A stretch of 64,000 nt of DNA from Sphingomonadaceae bacterium (GTDB taxonomy: Bacteria; Pseudomonadota; Alphaproteobacteria; Sphingomonadales; Sphingomonadaceae). The notes below the pieces were generated by a model. The model did not search any database and was not told the origin of the DNA. It saw only the letters and a list, made by a program, of their open reading frames with translations. Below are positions 44,473 to 51,477 of the stretch, one piece after another (position 1 is the first letter of the stretch; each line of letters starts with the position of its first letter). The translations under genes were made by a program, and so were the position numbers. Location: assembly GCA_947454135.1 (NCBI GenBank), contig CANGJI010000006.1, positions 1 through 64,000 on the forward strand, given 5' to 3'.

Positions 44473-44496
44473 GGGCTCCTTCAACGACAGGAGCCC
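44473..44496 (+). promoter_or_regulatory. Hairpin enclosing the ribosome site of the AlpA-like gene
   Basis: GGGCTCCT (44,473-44,480) pairs perfectly with AGGAGCCC (44,489-44,496) around TCAACGAC. The second arm contains AGGAG, the only good ribosome binding site for the GTG at 44,500. If the hairpin forms in the mRNA, translation is blocked until it is opened. Alternatively it is a regulator operator in DNA. Upstream, at 44,339-44,472, CACTGA (44,370) faces TCAGTG (44,401), and an AGCCG/CGGCT hairpin follows. Confidence 0.6.
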
Positions 44497-44499
44497 GCC

Positions 44500-44733
44500 G
44501 TGAACAAATCATCCCGTGACCTTACGAACCTGCCTCCCGAGGCCATTCTTCGCCTCCCCGAGGTGATTGCAATGGTCCAGCTTAGCCGCGCTTCGATTTA
44601 CGCGCAGGCGGCGCAGCGGTCCTTTCCCCAGCCGATCAAACTGACCGCCCACGCCTCCGGCTGGCGTCTTGGCGACATTCGCGCTTGGCTCGCCAACCCC
44701 ACCGGCTGGACGCCCGCGAACGACAATGCCTGA
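44500..44733 (+). CDS. AlpA-family excisionase-like regulator
   Basis: The GTG-started 77-residue protein has a short N-terminus followed by a winged-helix MerR/AlpA-type DNA-binding motif: ILRLPEVIAMVQLSRASIYA, with SFPQPIKLTAHASGWRLGDI as the wing. AlpA regulators of P4-like elements activate excision or element genes. It is the first gene of a rightward replication unit and overlaps the primase start by 8 bases. Confidence 0.88.
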   Translation: MNKSSRDLTNLPPEAILRLPEVIAMVQLSRASIYAQAAQRSFPQPIKLTAHASGWRLGDIRAWLANPTGWTPANDNA

Positions 44734-45757
44734 CCGCCTCATGTCAATCGCCACTCAACCCAGCGGATGCAAAATGCCCAACACCCAAGTCGCCAAGACC
44801 CCCGGCGGCGACCCGGGGAAACACCTTGAGGCTACGTCTGCCGCCTTCGTGCGGGCGCTGGGCTATCCTCTGCAACTTGTCGCGTTGCACCCTGAAACTG
44901 GCAAGGTGATCGTGCATCACGCAGCCGATGACACGGGGATGGTCAAAGCCATGCAGCAAATGAAGCGCCTTAACGCCGAGGGCTGGAACGACTATTATGA
45001 GACCAACCCGGGCGCGCGGGGTCGTCGCAGCAAGTCTTGCGACATTACCCACGTGCGAGCAGTCGTCGGCGACGTCGATGCCACGAATGGACGCTCTGTG
45101 CAGGATTGTGTCGACGCAGCAGCCGCCCTGCAAATGCTACCGACTTTTACCCTTGCCACGGGTGGCGGGGTTCAGGTGGTTTATCTGCTTGACGAGCTTG
45201 TGCCCGCTAGTCCTGAAACCGTCGCCATTCATGAAGCCGTGGGGCGTGCCATCCGGGACAAAATCGACGGTGATGCCGTTTTCGACTTGGCGCGCATCAT
45301 GCGGATGCCGGGATTCGTAAACTGGCCAAATGCCAAGAAGCGGGCGACTGGCCGTAAGCCGGTCAAGGCCAAGGTGCTGTCCGCGTCGGGGCGGACGTAT
45401 TCGCTGGCGGAACTTGCTCACGCATTTGTCCTGCCCGCAACGATTGCGTCGGTGGTCGCCCCGGCCACCCTCAATGGCGATTTGTCGGGCGGGCGTGCCA
45501 CGGCACATTGGTTCGACGGCTTGGCCCCGGACGACAAGAACGCCTGCCTTGCTGAAATGTTGCAGGTGCCGGACGTGGTGGCGCTGGCCGATACATCCGA
45601 TGGTGCCAGCCCGCCGAATTGGCGGACGGTTCTCGCGGCTTGCGCCCGTTCCGGTGCGCCCAATGCCTATGCCCTGTGTCGCGCGTGGGCGCAGGCCAGT
45701 TCCCGCTTCGATCCGCGCGACTTCGACAACCGTTACAGGAGTTATTGCCATGACTGA
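44726..45757 (+). CDS. AEP/RepB-type DNA primase
   Basis: Starts at ATG 44,726 (343 residues), overlapping AlpA; ATG 44,741 or 44,774 are alternatives. The centre resembles the archaeo-eukaryotic primase fold used by RepB-like replication proteins: VVGDVDATNG supplies two Asp for metal binding, followed by TFTLATGGGVQVVYLL and MRMPGFVNWPNAKK. The C-terminal 100 residues are helical. I infer it primes replication of the element. The DUF3987 gene overlaps it by 8 bases. Confidence 0.75.
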   Translation: MPDRLMSIATQPSGCKMPNTQVAKTPGGDPGKHLEATSAAFVRALGYPLQLVALHPETGKVIVHHAADDTGMVKAMQQMKRLNAEGWNDYYETNPGARGRRSKSCDITHVRAVVGDVDATNGRSVQDCVDAAAALQMLPTFTLATGGGVQVVYLLDELVPASPETVAIHEAVGRAIRDKIDGDAVFDLARIMRMPGFVNWPNAKKRATGRKPVKAKVLSASGRTYSLAELAHAFVLPATIASVVAPATLNGDLSGGRATAHWFDGLAPDDKNACLAEMLQVPDVVALADTSDGASPPNWRTVLAACARSGAPNAYALCRAWAQASSRFDPRDFDNRYRSYCHD

Positions 45758-47378
45758 GCCGCGTATCGGCTTGGGCAGCTTGATCGCCATTGCCCGTCAA
45801 GGTGGCTGGGATGCCAGTCGTTGGATGCATGGGAGTGCCCAAATCGCCCCTTGTGATCCCGCCAACGACACCGGCGACATGGGTACGTCGAATTCCAGCC
45901 AGCCGGGCAAGGTGTGGCCTGCCCCTTCGCCGATCGGGCGCGCACCGCTGCCAGTGCTTCCGTGGGAGCCTCGCTTCCTGCCATCTGTTCTGGCCGACAT
46001 GGTTGTTAGCTATGCCGACTCTATTCCGATGAACCGGGAGTTTCCTGCTTCCAACGTCCTTGCCGCGTGCGGGTCTCTGCTCAGTGATAGGGTGCAACTG
46101 GCTCTCAAGCAGCACGGGCCTTGGTTCGAGACATCGAATAGCTGGGGTTTGAACATCGCTCAGGTTTCCGCGCATAAGACACCCGGCATGACCCCGGTTC
46201 GAGAGAGCCTGAACCGGGTGGAAGAACGCTATCGGCAGGAATACCAGACCGCGCTTGCAGCCTATCAGGCTAACAAGATCGTCTATGATGCACAGTTGGC
46301 GGCGGCTAAGAAAAACGCGGCAGCAAATAACGCTGTGCCGCCATCCCTGTCCCCAGAACCGACTCCGCCGGTGCAGCGCCGGGCCATGACCAACAATGCA
46401 ACACCCGAGGCACTTAGCGTCCTCGCAGGGGGCGGTCCTGTTGTGGTGCTGGACGATGAGGCCTCTGGCCTGTTCTCTCAGATGAACGACCCGAAGAACC
46501 AGCCGGGCAGGGCCTTCTATCTGGCTGCTTACAACGGCAATAGCAGTTTCCAAACCGACCGGATCGGGCGAGGTGCAGTCTATATCCCTCGCCTGTGTGT
46601 ATCGGTGATTGGCAATATCCAGCCGGAACCCCTCCTGCGGATTACGCTCAGTGCCGCGCGCGAAGGGCGGCAGGCTGATGGCTTCATGCAGCGGTTTGGC
46701 CTGATGACGATGCCTGACACTGTGCATCATACAGAACTGGTCGATTTGCCCTATGACATGGCTAAGTGGACTGCTGGGCTGGATGCTATCGCGGGGCTCG
46801 TGGATTACGACCCGGTGCGCCACGGCGCTGTCCCATCGATGCTCGGCGACTCGCTGCCCTATTTCAGGCTCTCAGATGCCGCCAACGCGCTTTGGCGTGA
46901 AGAATACGCGCGGCAACTTGTCGAAAGGGACAACCTCGAGTTGATCGAGGCTTACAGGCAGCATGTGATGAAGCAGCCGAAGGTTATCGCCACGGTGGCA
47001 TTGGTTATTCACGCGGTCGAAGGCCATCACGGCGACATTTCCGGCCCCGTAATGGAACGGGCCATCGCCGCTTCGCGGTTCTACCTGTCCCACGCCAAGC
47101 GGGTTTATCACATGTCGGCGCACGACATCTGCGCGGAACCTGCCCGTCAAATCGCGGCGCGCATGTCCCGGGGCGAAATCACCGGGGAGTTCACCTCCCG
47201 TGAGGCTCAGCGCAGTGGGTGGGCTGGGTGCGACAATGCCGAACGCACCGCCAGCGTGCTGGACGTGCTGGAAGACGCCGACTGGATTCGTCCGGTTGTT
47301 GTGCAGTCTTCAGTGACAGGGGGGCGTCCGCCCAAGCGGTGGCAGGTCAATCTGCTGGCACAGGGCAGCAAGTGGTGA
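45750..47378 (+). CDS. DUF3987 replication-associated protein
   Basis: Begins at ATG 45,750 with AGGAG upstream and has 542 residues. After a Pro-rich linker the DUF3987 region appears (PREFPASNVLAACGSLL-like start in the sequence MNREFPASNVLAACGSLL). A VVVLDDEASGLFSQM segment is placed like a Walker B/DE box, and RLCVSVIGNIQPEPLLRI follows. The C-terminal part has a winged-helix feel (ARMSRGEITGEFTSREAQRS). DUF3987 proteins are RecA/DnaB-like helicase relatives, often without a full Walker A; I see none in the expected place. Probably acts with the primase. Confidence 0.75.
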   Translation: MTEPRIGLGSLIAIARQGGWDASRWMHGSAQIAPCDPANDTGDMGTSNSSQPGKVWPAPSPIGRAPLPVLPWEPRFLPSVLADMVVSYADSIPMNREFPASNVLAACGSLLSDRVQLALKQHGPWFETSNSWGLNIAQVSAHKTPGMTPVRESLNRVEERYRQEYQTALAAYQANKIVYDAQLAAAKKNAAANNAVPPSLSPEPTPPVQRRAMTNNATPEALSVLAGGGPVVVLDDEASGLFSQMNDPKNQPGRAFYLAAYNGNSSFQTDRIGRGAVYIPRLCVSVIGNIQPEPLLRITLSAAREGRQADGFMQRFGLMTMPDTVHHTELVDLPYDMAKWTAGLDAIAGLVDYDPVRHGAVPSMLGDSLPYFRLSDAANALWREEYARQLVERDNLELIEAYRQHVMKQPKVIATVALVIHAVEGHHGDISGPVMERAIAASRFYLSHAKRVYHMSAHDICAEPARQIAARMSRGEITGEFTSREAQRSGWAGCDNAERTASVLDVLEDADWIRPVVVQSSVTGGRPPKRWQVNLLAQGSKW

Positions 47379-47387
47379 GGACAGGGG

Positions 47388-47498
47388 GGGGTTTTGTCGG
47401 TTTTGTCAGTTAGTTCTATGTGTGTTATTCAACAATCTGAACTGCCTGCACAGAACATCCTCTGCACCCATTTCAGGTGACAAAACCGACAAAACCCC
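47388..47498. other. Candidate replication origin: 21-bp perfect inverted repeat of TTTTGTC units
   Basis: GGGGTTTTGTCGGTTTTGTC plus A (47,388-47,408) is the exact reverse complement of 47,478-47,498. Each arm holds two TTTTGTC copies 9 bases apart, making four iteron-like sites around a 69-base centre with an AT-richer left half. It follows the primase and DUF3987 genes directly, where satellite origins often lie. The long loop and repeated units argue against a simple terminator, though the genes on either side are convergent. Confidence 0.6.
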
Positions 47499-47517
47499 TG
47501 CCACGCTGTCTCGTTGG

Positions 47518-48270
47518 CTATCTGAGGTATGAAATCTCCACGCAGCGGCTGCTGCGGCGCCCGGCTAAGGCGGTTAGCTCGCCAACCCATGCCGCAGCCT
47601 CCACCTCCCTGCCATATGCCCGGCAGGCTTCGTCAAATTGCGCGAGCTGGCGATGCGCATCGCCAATCTGCATCCAATCGGGACTAGGTTCGCAGAGCAA
47701 GAGGGGCAGTAGCCTCTCCAGATTTTCGCGCTTCATGTCCTGGCTAGCCTCTGGAACATCTGCCAGCATCCACCCCTGCATGCCGCGTGTGGCGTGGTTC
47801 CACGACCACCAGAGCCAGCGGCGGATTTCCAGTTCCGTCTGGTTGTCAAGGTTCGTGTGCCCGCCGTTGAGCCCATCTAACATCCCACCCAGTCGCGCAG
47901 GGCCGATTGTCGAAAGGTGGGCATACGGATCAGGCCGCAACATCCACGGGTTGGGTTTATTGGCTTTCGGCGCTCGCAATCCCCACCATCGTCTCTTGGT
48001 GGGTGCCTCGTTGACTGGATCGGCGGACGGGCTTGGCGGCCTGACATTCGCTAACCGGTCACTTGTCACCATATAGGCCGGACCTTCAGGCCGAAACATC
48101 GCACCGCAATCACACCCCAGCAATTGCCAGTGGCGTTGATACAATTCACCGAAACCCCAGCCATCCGACCACTGCCGCCAGCCGCGAAAATTAACGCTCG
48201 CCTCATAGGTTGATCGATAGATCATGCTGCAATTCGGGCAGATCATAACTTGGCTGGTCAGACGCGTCAT
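47518..48270 (-). CDS. Hypothetical protein with N-terminal zinc-ribbon-like cysteines
   Basis: From MTRLTSQVMICPNC the protein has 250 residues; a start seven codons upstream is possible. The N-terminus has CPNC and, about 35 residues later, CDC (LGCDCGAMF), likely one zinc site. The central region is Trp-rich (RRWWGLRAPK; RRWLWWSWNHAT), and the C-terminal half is helical. I do not recognise a family. It is the only element gene besides the last one to run leftward, so it is probably expressed separately. Accessory cargo of unknown role. Confidence 0.6.
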   Translation of the reverse strand: MTRLTSQVMICPNCSMIYRSTYEASVNFRGWRQWSDGWGFGELYQRHWQLLGCDCGAMFRPEGPAYMVTSDRLANVRPPSPSADPVNEAPTKRRWWGLRAPKANKPNPWMLRPDPYAHLSTIGPARLGGMLDGLNGGHTNLDNQTELEIRRWLWWSWNHATRGMQGWMLADVPEASQDMKRENLERLLPLLLCEPSPDWMQIGDAHRQLAQFDEACRAYGREVEAAAWVGELTALAGRRSSRCVEISYLR

Positions 48271-48326
48271 AGGCGGCGTGCTAGTCGGCAATCATGGTCT
48301 GAAGCAGGGTGTCTTGCGGAAAGCCC

Positions 48327-48581
48327 GGTCACAAGGCAAAAGACCTATGCCGTTCGTGAAAGCCGAACGGCGGGGCGTGGAAACCCCAACACACAGAACT
48401 CGGTCGTCCAAGAGTTGGAGGCCGGGTGGCATGCGCGCATGTCCAGCCGGTCCGCCGGTAAAGGCGCATGCGCCTGTCTGTGTGTCAGGTTTCCAACATC
48501 CGGCTTTGGCCGTCGCCCCGAGAGGAACATAGGGGGGATGCAGGTGCTAACCGGTAGCAGTCCGCCCCGACTTGGGGGCGG
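48327..48581 (+). ncRNA. Candidate structured RNA (multibranched), strand uncertain
   Basis: Nested long-range pairings are visible: CGGGGCG (48,371-48,377) with CGCCCCG (48,514-48,520); GGAAACC (48,379-48,385) with GGTTTCC (48,488-48,494); ACACACAG (48,389-48,396) with CTGTGTGT (48,478-48,485). Inside are hairpins AACTC/GAGTT (48,397-48,416), CCGG-TGGCATG/CATG-CCA-CCGG (48,422-48,450) and GGCG/CGCC (48,463-48,474). CGGC/GCCG (48,501-48,512) branches between two stems. Flanking hairpins are GCCGTTCG/CGAACGGC (48,349-48,371), TGCTA/TAGCA (48,545-48,559) and CCGCCCC/GGGGCGG (48,562-48,581). I recognise no known RNA family; plus strand is a guess from the final hairpin. Confidence 0.6.
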
Positions 48582-48584
48582 GCG

Positions 48585-49526
48585 ATGTTTAAGAATTTTT
48601 GGCTGGCAGCCATGCTTGGCTTTGCAGCTTTCAGTCCCGCCCGTGCGAGCCAGACTTATTATATTCCAGCCGTTGACCCAACAGTCGAAGGGTCTGCGGA
48701 CCTCTTTGATGATGGAGTTACCCGGCAGCAGGCCTATAAGTTGGCGGGTGTCTGTGAGTACAACAAACTGTCTCAGGCCGATCGCGAGATATGTAATGGC
48801 CGAGGGCAGGGAGACGCGAAAACGCCAAGAGATAACGTTGGTGAGGTGGCGACGGATTTCACAAAGGTCGCTATGGATCATGCCGCGCATACGCACCTGA
48901 TCGCGAGCTATGATCCTAACATGGTGTATAGGGGAACACAGTTGCCAGTCGCTATCAATCCAAACGAGTTTCACTACATAGACTATGGCTTATCGGCACA
49001 CGAGCCTTTGCCAGATTTCTCAGTATATCAGTGGAGCATCCTCACTGGCGCTATCGTGGCATTTCTTTTGATTGATTTTCTGGCGAACTTACTAAAACCG
49101 ATCCCATTTACTCACAGATGGCGTTCTACCGCATGCGTGGCGGGCGTGGCCGGAGCCGGTTTCGCATCACTGCAACACGCTTACGATTGGGAGCAAGCAT
49201 CCGGCCAATTCAAAATAATGCTTTCCGAGCATCCGCTGGCATCCGGCGTGGGAGCCATTGCCCCCGTTCTTGTGGTGTCTCTAGTGCTTTGGGGCTTCGC
49301 CCGATGGCGGGCTTTGAAAAGTGTACGCACCTCGGTCATCTCTGAGGCAGAAGAGCCGAGGGCTACTGAAGAGTTTTATCGCCAAGCGGGCATTGAGCTA
49401 CGAGACGGGAGCTGTGATCCCGCGCTATGGGCTCGTGCGCTGGTGGAAGGAAACGGCGATGATGGTAAAACAAGGGCCGCGTATGTGAAATTGCGGGTTG
49501 CCGATTTGCAGCGAAAACCCTCCTGA
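48585..49526 (+). CDS. Hypothetical exported membrane protein
   Basis: This 313-residue protein begins with a signal peptide (FWLAAMLGFAAFSPARA) and an exported region with two Cys (LAGVCEYNKLSQADREICNG). Membrane helices follow at WSILTGAIVAFLLIDFLANLL, TACVAGVAGAGFASL and VGAIAPVLVVSLVLWGFA, then a charged cytoplasmic tail (EEPRATEEFYRQAGIEL). It is less GC-rich than the chromosome, as expected for a transferred gene. The start ATG directly follows the last hairpin of the structured region. No family recognised. Confidence 0.6.
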   Translation: MFKNFWLAAMLGFAAFSPARASQTYYIPAVDPTVEGSADLFDDGVTRQQAYKLAGVCEYNKLSQADREICNGRGQGDAKTPRDNVGEVATDFTKVAMDHAAHTHLIASYDPNMVYRGTQLPVAINPNEFHYIDYGLSAHEPLPDFSVYQWSILTGAIVAFLLIDFLANLLKPIPFTHRWRSTACVAGVAGAGFASLQHAYDWEQASGQFKIMLSEHPLASGVGAIAPVLVVSLVLWGFARWRALKSVRTSVISEAEEPRATEEFYRQAGIELRDGSCDPALWARALVEGNGDDGKTRAAYVKLRVADLQRKPS

Positions 49527-49569
49527 ATCGCACTTAGCACATACCAAATAAGAGCGAGATTTGAGCGTC

Positions 49570-50010
49570 ATGGGAAGTCAGGTCAGAGCATCATGCCCTT
49601 GTGGCTACCGAAGAACTTTCACGGTTGGTGGCTCACGACAGTCTCGCCTCACCGAGAGCTATTTCCCATATCGCTGCATGGACTGCGGGATAGTCGAGGT
49701 GAACATCGCAGCCGAGTTCCCGGTGTGCCCAAATGCGGCCCATCATGAACTACTGAGGCTAGGTGGAAGTTTTCGAGACCGGATGGCGCGACGTGACGCA
49801 TACGAAGCCAGCAAGAGACCGCACAAGAGAAGCCTTCTGGAACGCTGGGGGCTGCGAAAGCCGCAGCCCGTTATACCTATCGAGCCGGTGCCGGACTTAG
49901 ATGTAGAGGTGCAGTGGGGCGACCATGAAATTTATGATGAAGCGTACGATTGCCCCCGGTGCGGGCAAGAGGCGCTGCATTTCAAGCCAACCGGGCTTAT
50001 GTTTGACTGA
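49570..50010 (+). CDS. Hypothetical protein with zinc-ribbon-like cysteine pairs
   Basis: About 146 residues from ATG 49,570; a TTG nine bases earlier is possible. Cysteine pairs CPCG, CMDCG and CPRCG, with a lone Cys in FPVCPN, suggest two zinc ribbons, one at each end of the chain. The middle is basic (SKRPHKRSLLERW). The layout resembles small nucleic-acid or protein-binding accessory factors, but no family is recognised. It lies 12 bases before the next gene and is likely co-transcribed with it. Confidence 0.6.
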   Translation: MGSQVRASCPCGYRRTFTVGGSRQSRLTESYFPYRCMDCGIVEVNIAAEFPVCPNAAHHELLRLGGSFRDRMARRDAYEASKRPHKRSLLERWGLRKPQPVIPIEPVPDLDVEVQWGDHEIYDEAYDCPRCGQEALHFKPTGLMFD

Positions 50011-50022
50011 TGAGGGGGTGGA

Positions 50023-50337
50023 ATGTCGCAAGGAACAAAGAGTGCGGGTGGTGAAGAATATATCTGGCCGCTCAACGGGTTGATTTCCCGCCTCAAGGCT
50101 GATCCCGGCTATTATCTCGCAGTGTTCGTGGCGGGTGCTGTCGCTGGGAATGTTTTGACCACCAACGTTTTTGGTTATCAATCCGTTGAAGAGTGTTTGG
50201 CGAGGGAGATGAAGGGCTCACCTCCTGGACCCGCCATTGGGGCTGCCAGAGATTATTGTGAAAGCCTGTTTCCGCCTCGGCCTGTCAAAGCAGATGTGGA
50301 AACTGCGATAGCAGCGGATGCTTCGGAGGCACCTTAA
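50023..50337 (+). CDS. Hypothetical single-span membrane protein
   Basis: The 104-residue protein has GAGGGGGTGG before its ATG. One hydrophobic segment (YYLAVFVAGAVAGNVLTTNVF, about residues 30-50) is probably a membrane helix. Two Cys (EECLARE and DYCESLF) flank a Pro-rich section that could be periplasmic or cytoplasmic. The 3' end overlaps the convergent gene by 4 bases. No family recognised. Confidence 0.55.
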   Translation: MSQGTKSAGGEEYIWPLNGLISRLKADPGYYLAVFVAGAVAGNVLTTNVFGYQSVEECLAREMKGSPPGPAIGAARDYCESLFPPRPVKADVETAIAADASEAP

Positions 50338-50825
50338 GTCGCAGCGGTTGGCAACACGATGTTGACGCTGAACTTTGCCTGTTGCTGCATTTCCGGCTCT
50401 GCATACAACCCCTGCAACTTCGCTGCTGCCTCAACCCCGCGATGAAGCTGGCCGCTAACTGCCGCCAACGCCGAGTGCAGGTTGTCGGATGCCGCAGCGT
50501 CCGCCGCGCCTTCCAGCCGATCCAGTGACCTGCCCAGCCGGTCAAGCAAGCCGGTCAGCGTCAGCACTTCCGCTGCACTTGGCATATCACCCATAACAAT
50601 CGCCTTAGCTCTCTCAACTGGGGCACGGGTCTCGCGGATGGGGGCGAGCACCTTCGCGGCGGCGGCCAGCTTGGGAGCCAAACAATTGGTCCTGTGCCTA
50701 CCAAGGGCCGACTTGCTAACGCCGTATTGCGCTGAGGTGGGAATGAGCGTGCCGCCAGCGGACAGCGCCGCGTCAATCGCGGTCAGGTCGGGGCGTTGGC
50801 AGATGGAGCAAGCGGGGGAAGCCAT
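50334..50825 (-). CDS. Hypothetical HTH protein, possibly terminase small subunit-like
   Basis: 163 residues. The N-terminus has CSICQRPDLTAIDAAL and a helix-turn-helix-like segment, TSAQYGVSKSALGRHRTNC, where the flanking cysteines may bind zinc. A helical middle (LLDRLGRSLDRLEGAADAAA) and a C-terminal strand (AKFSVNIVLPT) give the arrangement DNA-binding domain, oligomerisation helix and tail seen in phage small terminases. That likeness is by eye only; it could be a simple regulator. If TerS-like, it could redirect helper phage packaging. Confidence 0.5.
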   Translation of the reverse strand: MASPACSICQRPDLTAIDAALSAGGTLIPTSAQYGVSKSALGRHRTNCLAPKLAAAAKVLAPIRETRAPVERAKAIVMGDMPSAAEVLTLTGLLDRLGRSLDRLEGAADAAASDNLHSALAAVSGQLHRGVEAAAKLQGLYAEPEMQQQAKFSVNIVLPTAAT

Positions 50826-51196
50826 GCGTGATACAATATCACATGGCGCGAATCGTGGCCAGCTTTCCCGGCTTTCCCATGTAGCGGTTGCGGTGCGTGG
50901 GAATGGTGAGTGACGGTAGGGGGGCAGTGCGCTGTGGTCCCATACCCTCCCCCCCCCGAGGGGGCTGCGCTTGCCAGCCCATCAAATCCAAGCCGTCATG
51001 GCGGCGGCGTTACTCCGGTGGGCGGGTGGAATTGGACTTGCCTGCGACAGCGCGAGCAGTGTCAAACTGAGGCACGTTACATGCTAACAACGGTGCAAAA
51101 CTGGGGGCACCGGCGAGGTTTGGGGGTCACATTGGGGGTCATTTAAAAACCGTATTGGAAAATATGACTATTTATCAGATAAATAATGCCACTCCG
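50826..51196. promoter_or_regulatory. Right arm of the element: integrase arm sites and palindrome, no gene
   Basis: No convincing gene is present between 50,826 and 51,477. TGGGGGCAC (51,102-51,110), TGGGGGTCAC (51,121-51,130) and TGGGGGTCA (51,133-51,141) mirror the left-arm repeats. TATTTATC-A-GATAAATA (51,169-51,185) is a perfect AT-rich palindrome 11 bases from the attR core, suitable for a bending protein or excisionase. The run CCCCCCCCCGAGGGGG near 50,949 may form a hairpin. From 51,211 to 51,477 nothing is recognised. Confidence 0.55.
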
Positions 51197-51210
51197 CGAT
51201 TCCCGCTACC
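51197..51210 (+). other. attR core (14-bp direct repeat, right copy)
   Basis: CGATTCCCGCTACC, identical to 42,943-42,956 of tRNA-Gly. The bases after it (GCCA) differ from the tRNA end, so the copy no longer encodes a full acceptor stem. It marks the likely right boundary of the element. Confidence 0.65.
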
Positions 51211-51477
51211 GCCAAAGGTTGCAGCGCCTGCGGACAAAAGGCGGGACGTGGGCCATATCTGCGTCCAGGTCGACACGATCGAGCCTGAAGCCCTCGCCAG
51301 ACATCTTCGCGCGTTCAGTGTTAGGCTGGGCGAACCCAGGGCGCGTTTCGGCCTGCGAGGAATTGCTTTGAAACAGGCGCATCGCGCCTGATCATGCCTG
51401 AACAGTATTCAAGAATGGCCATTTTGCCGGAAATGCGCGATTTAATTATTTGCATTATCCGAATACCCCCTTCCCCA

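Noticed and set aside
47388-47498. Simple rho-independent terminator between convergent genes
   Set aside because: The arms are 21 bp with a 69-base spacer and internal 9-base units, unlike short-loop terminators; the origin or protein-binding reading is preferred, though termination is not excluded.
50940-50965. Run of nine cytosines as a phase-variable tract
   Set aside because: No gene start or promoter lies at the right distance, so slippage would have no evident effect.
51155-51391. 78-codon open frame crossing the right att site
   Set aside because: It spans the attR core and the AT-rich palindrome, has no recognised motif, and would be a chance fusion of element and chromosome.
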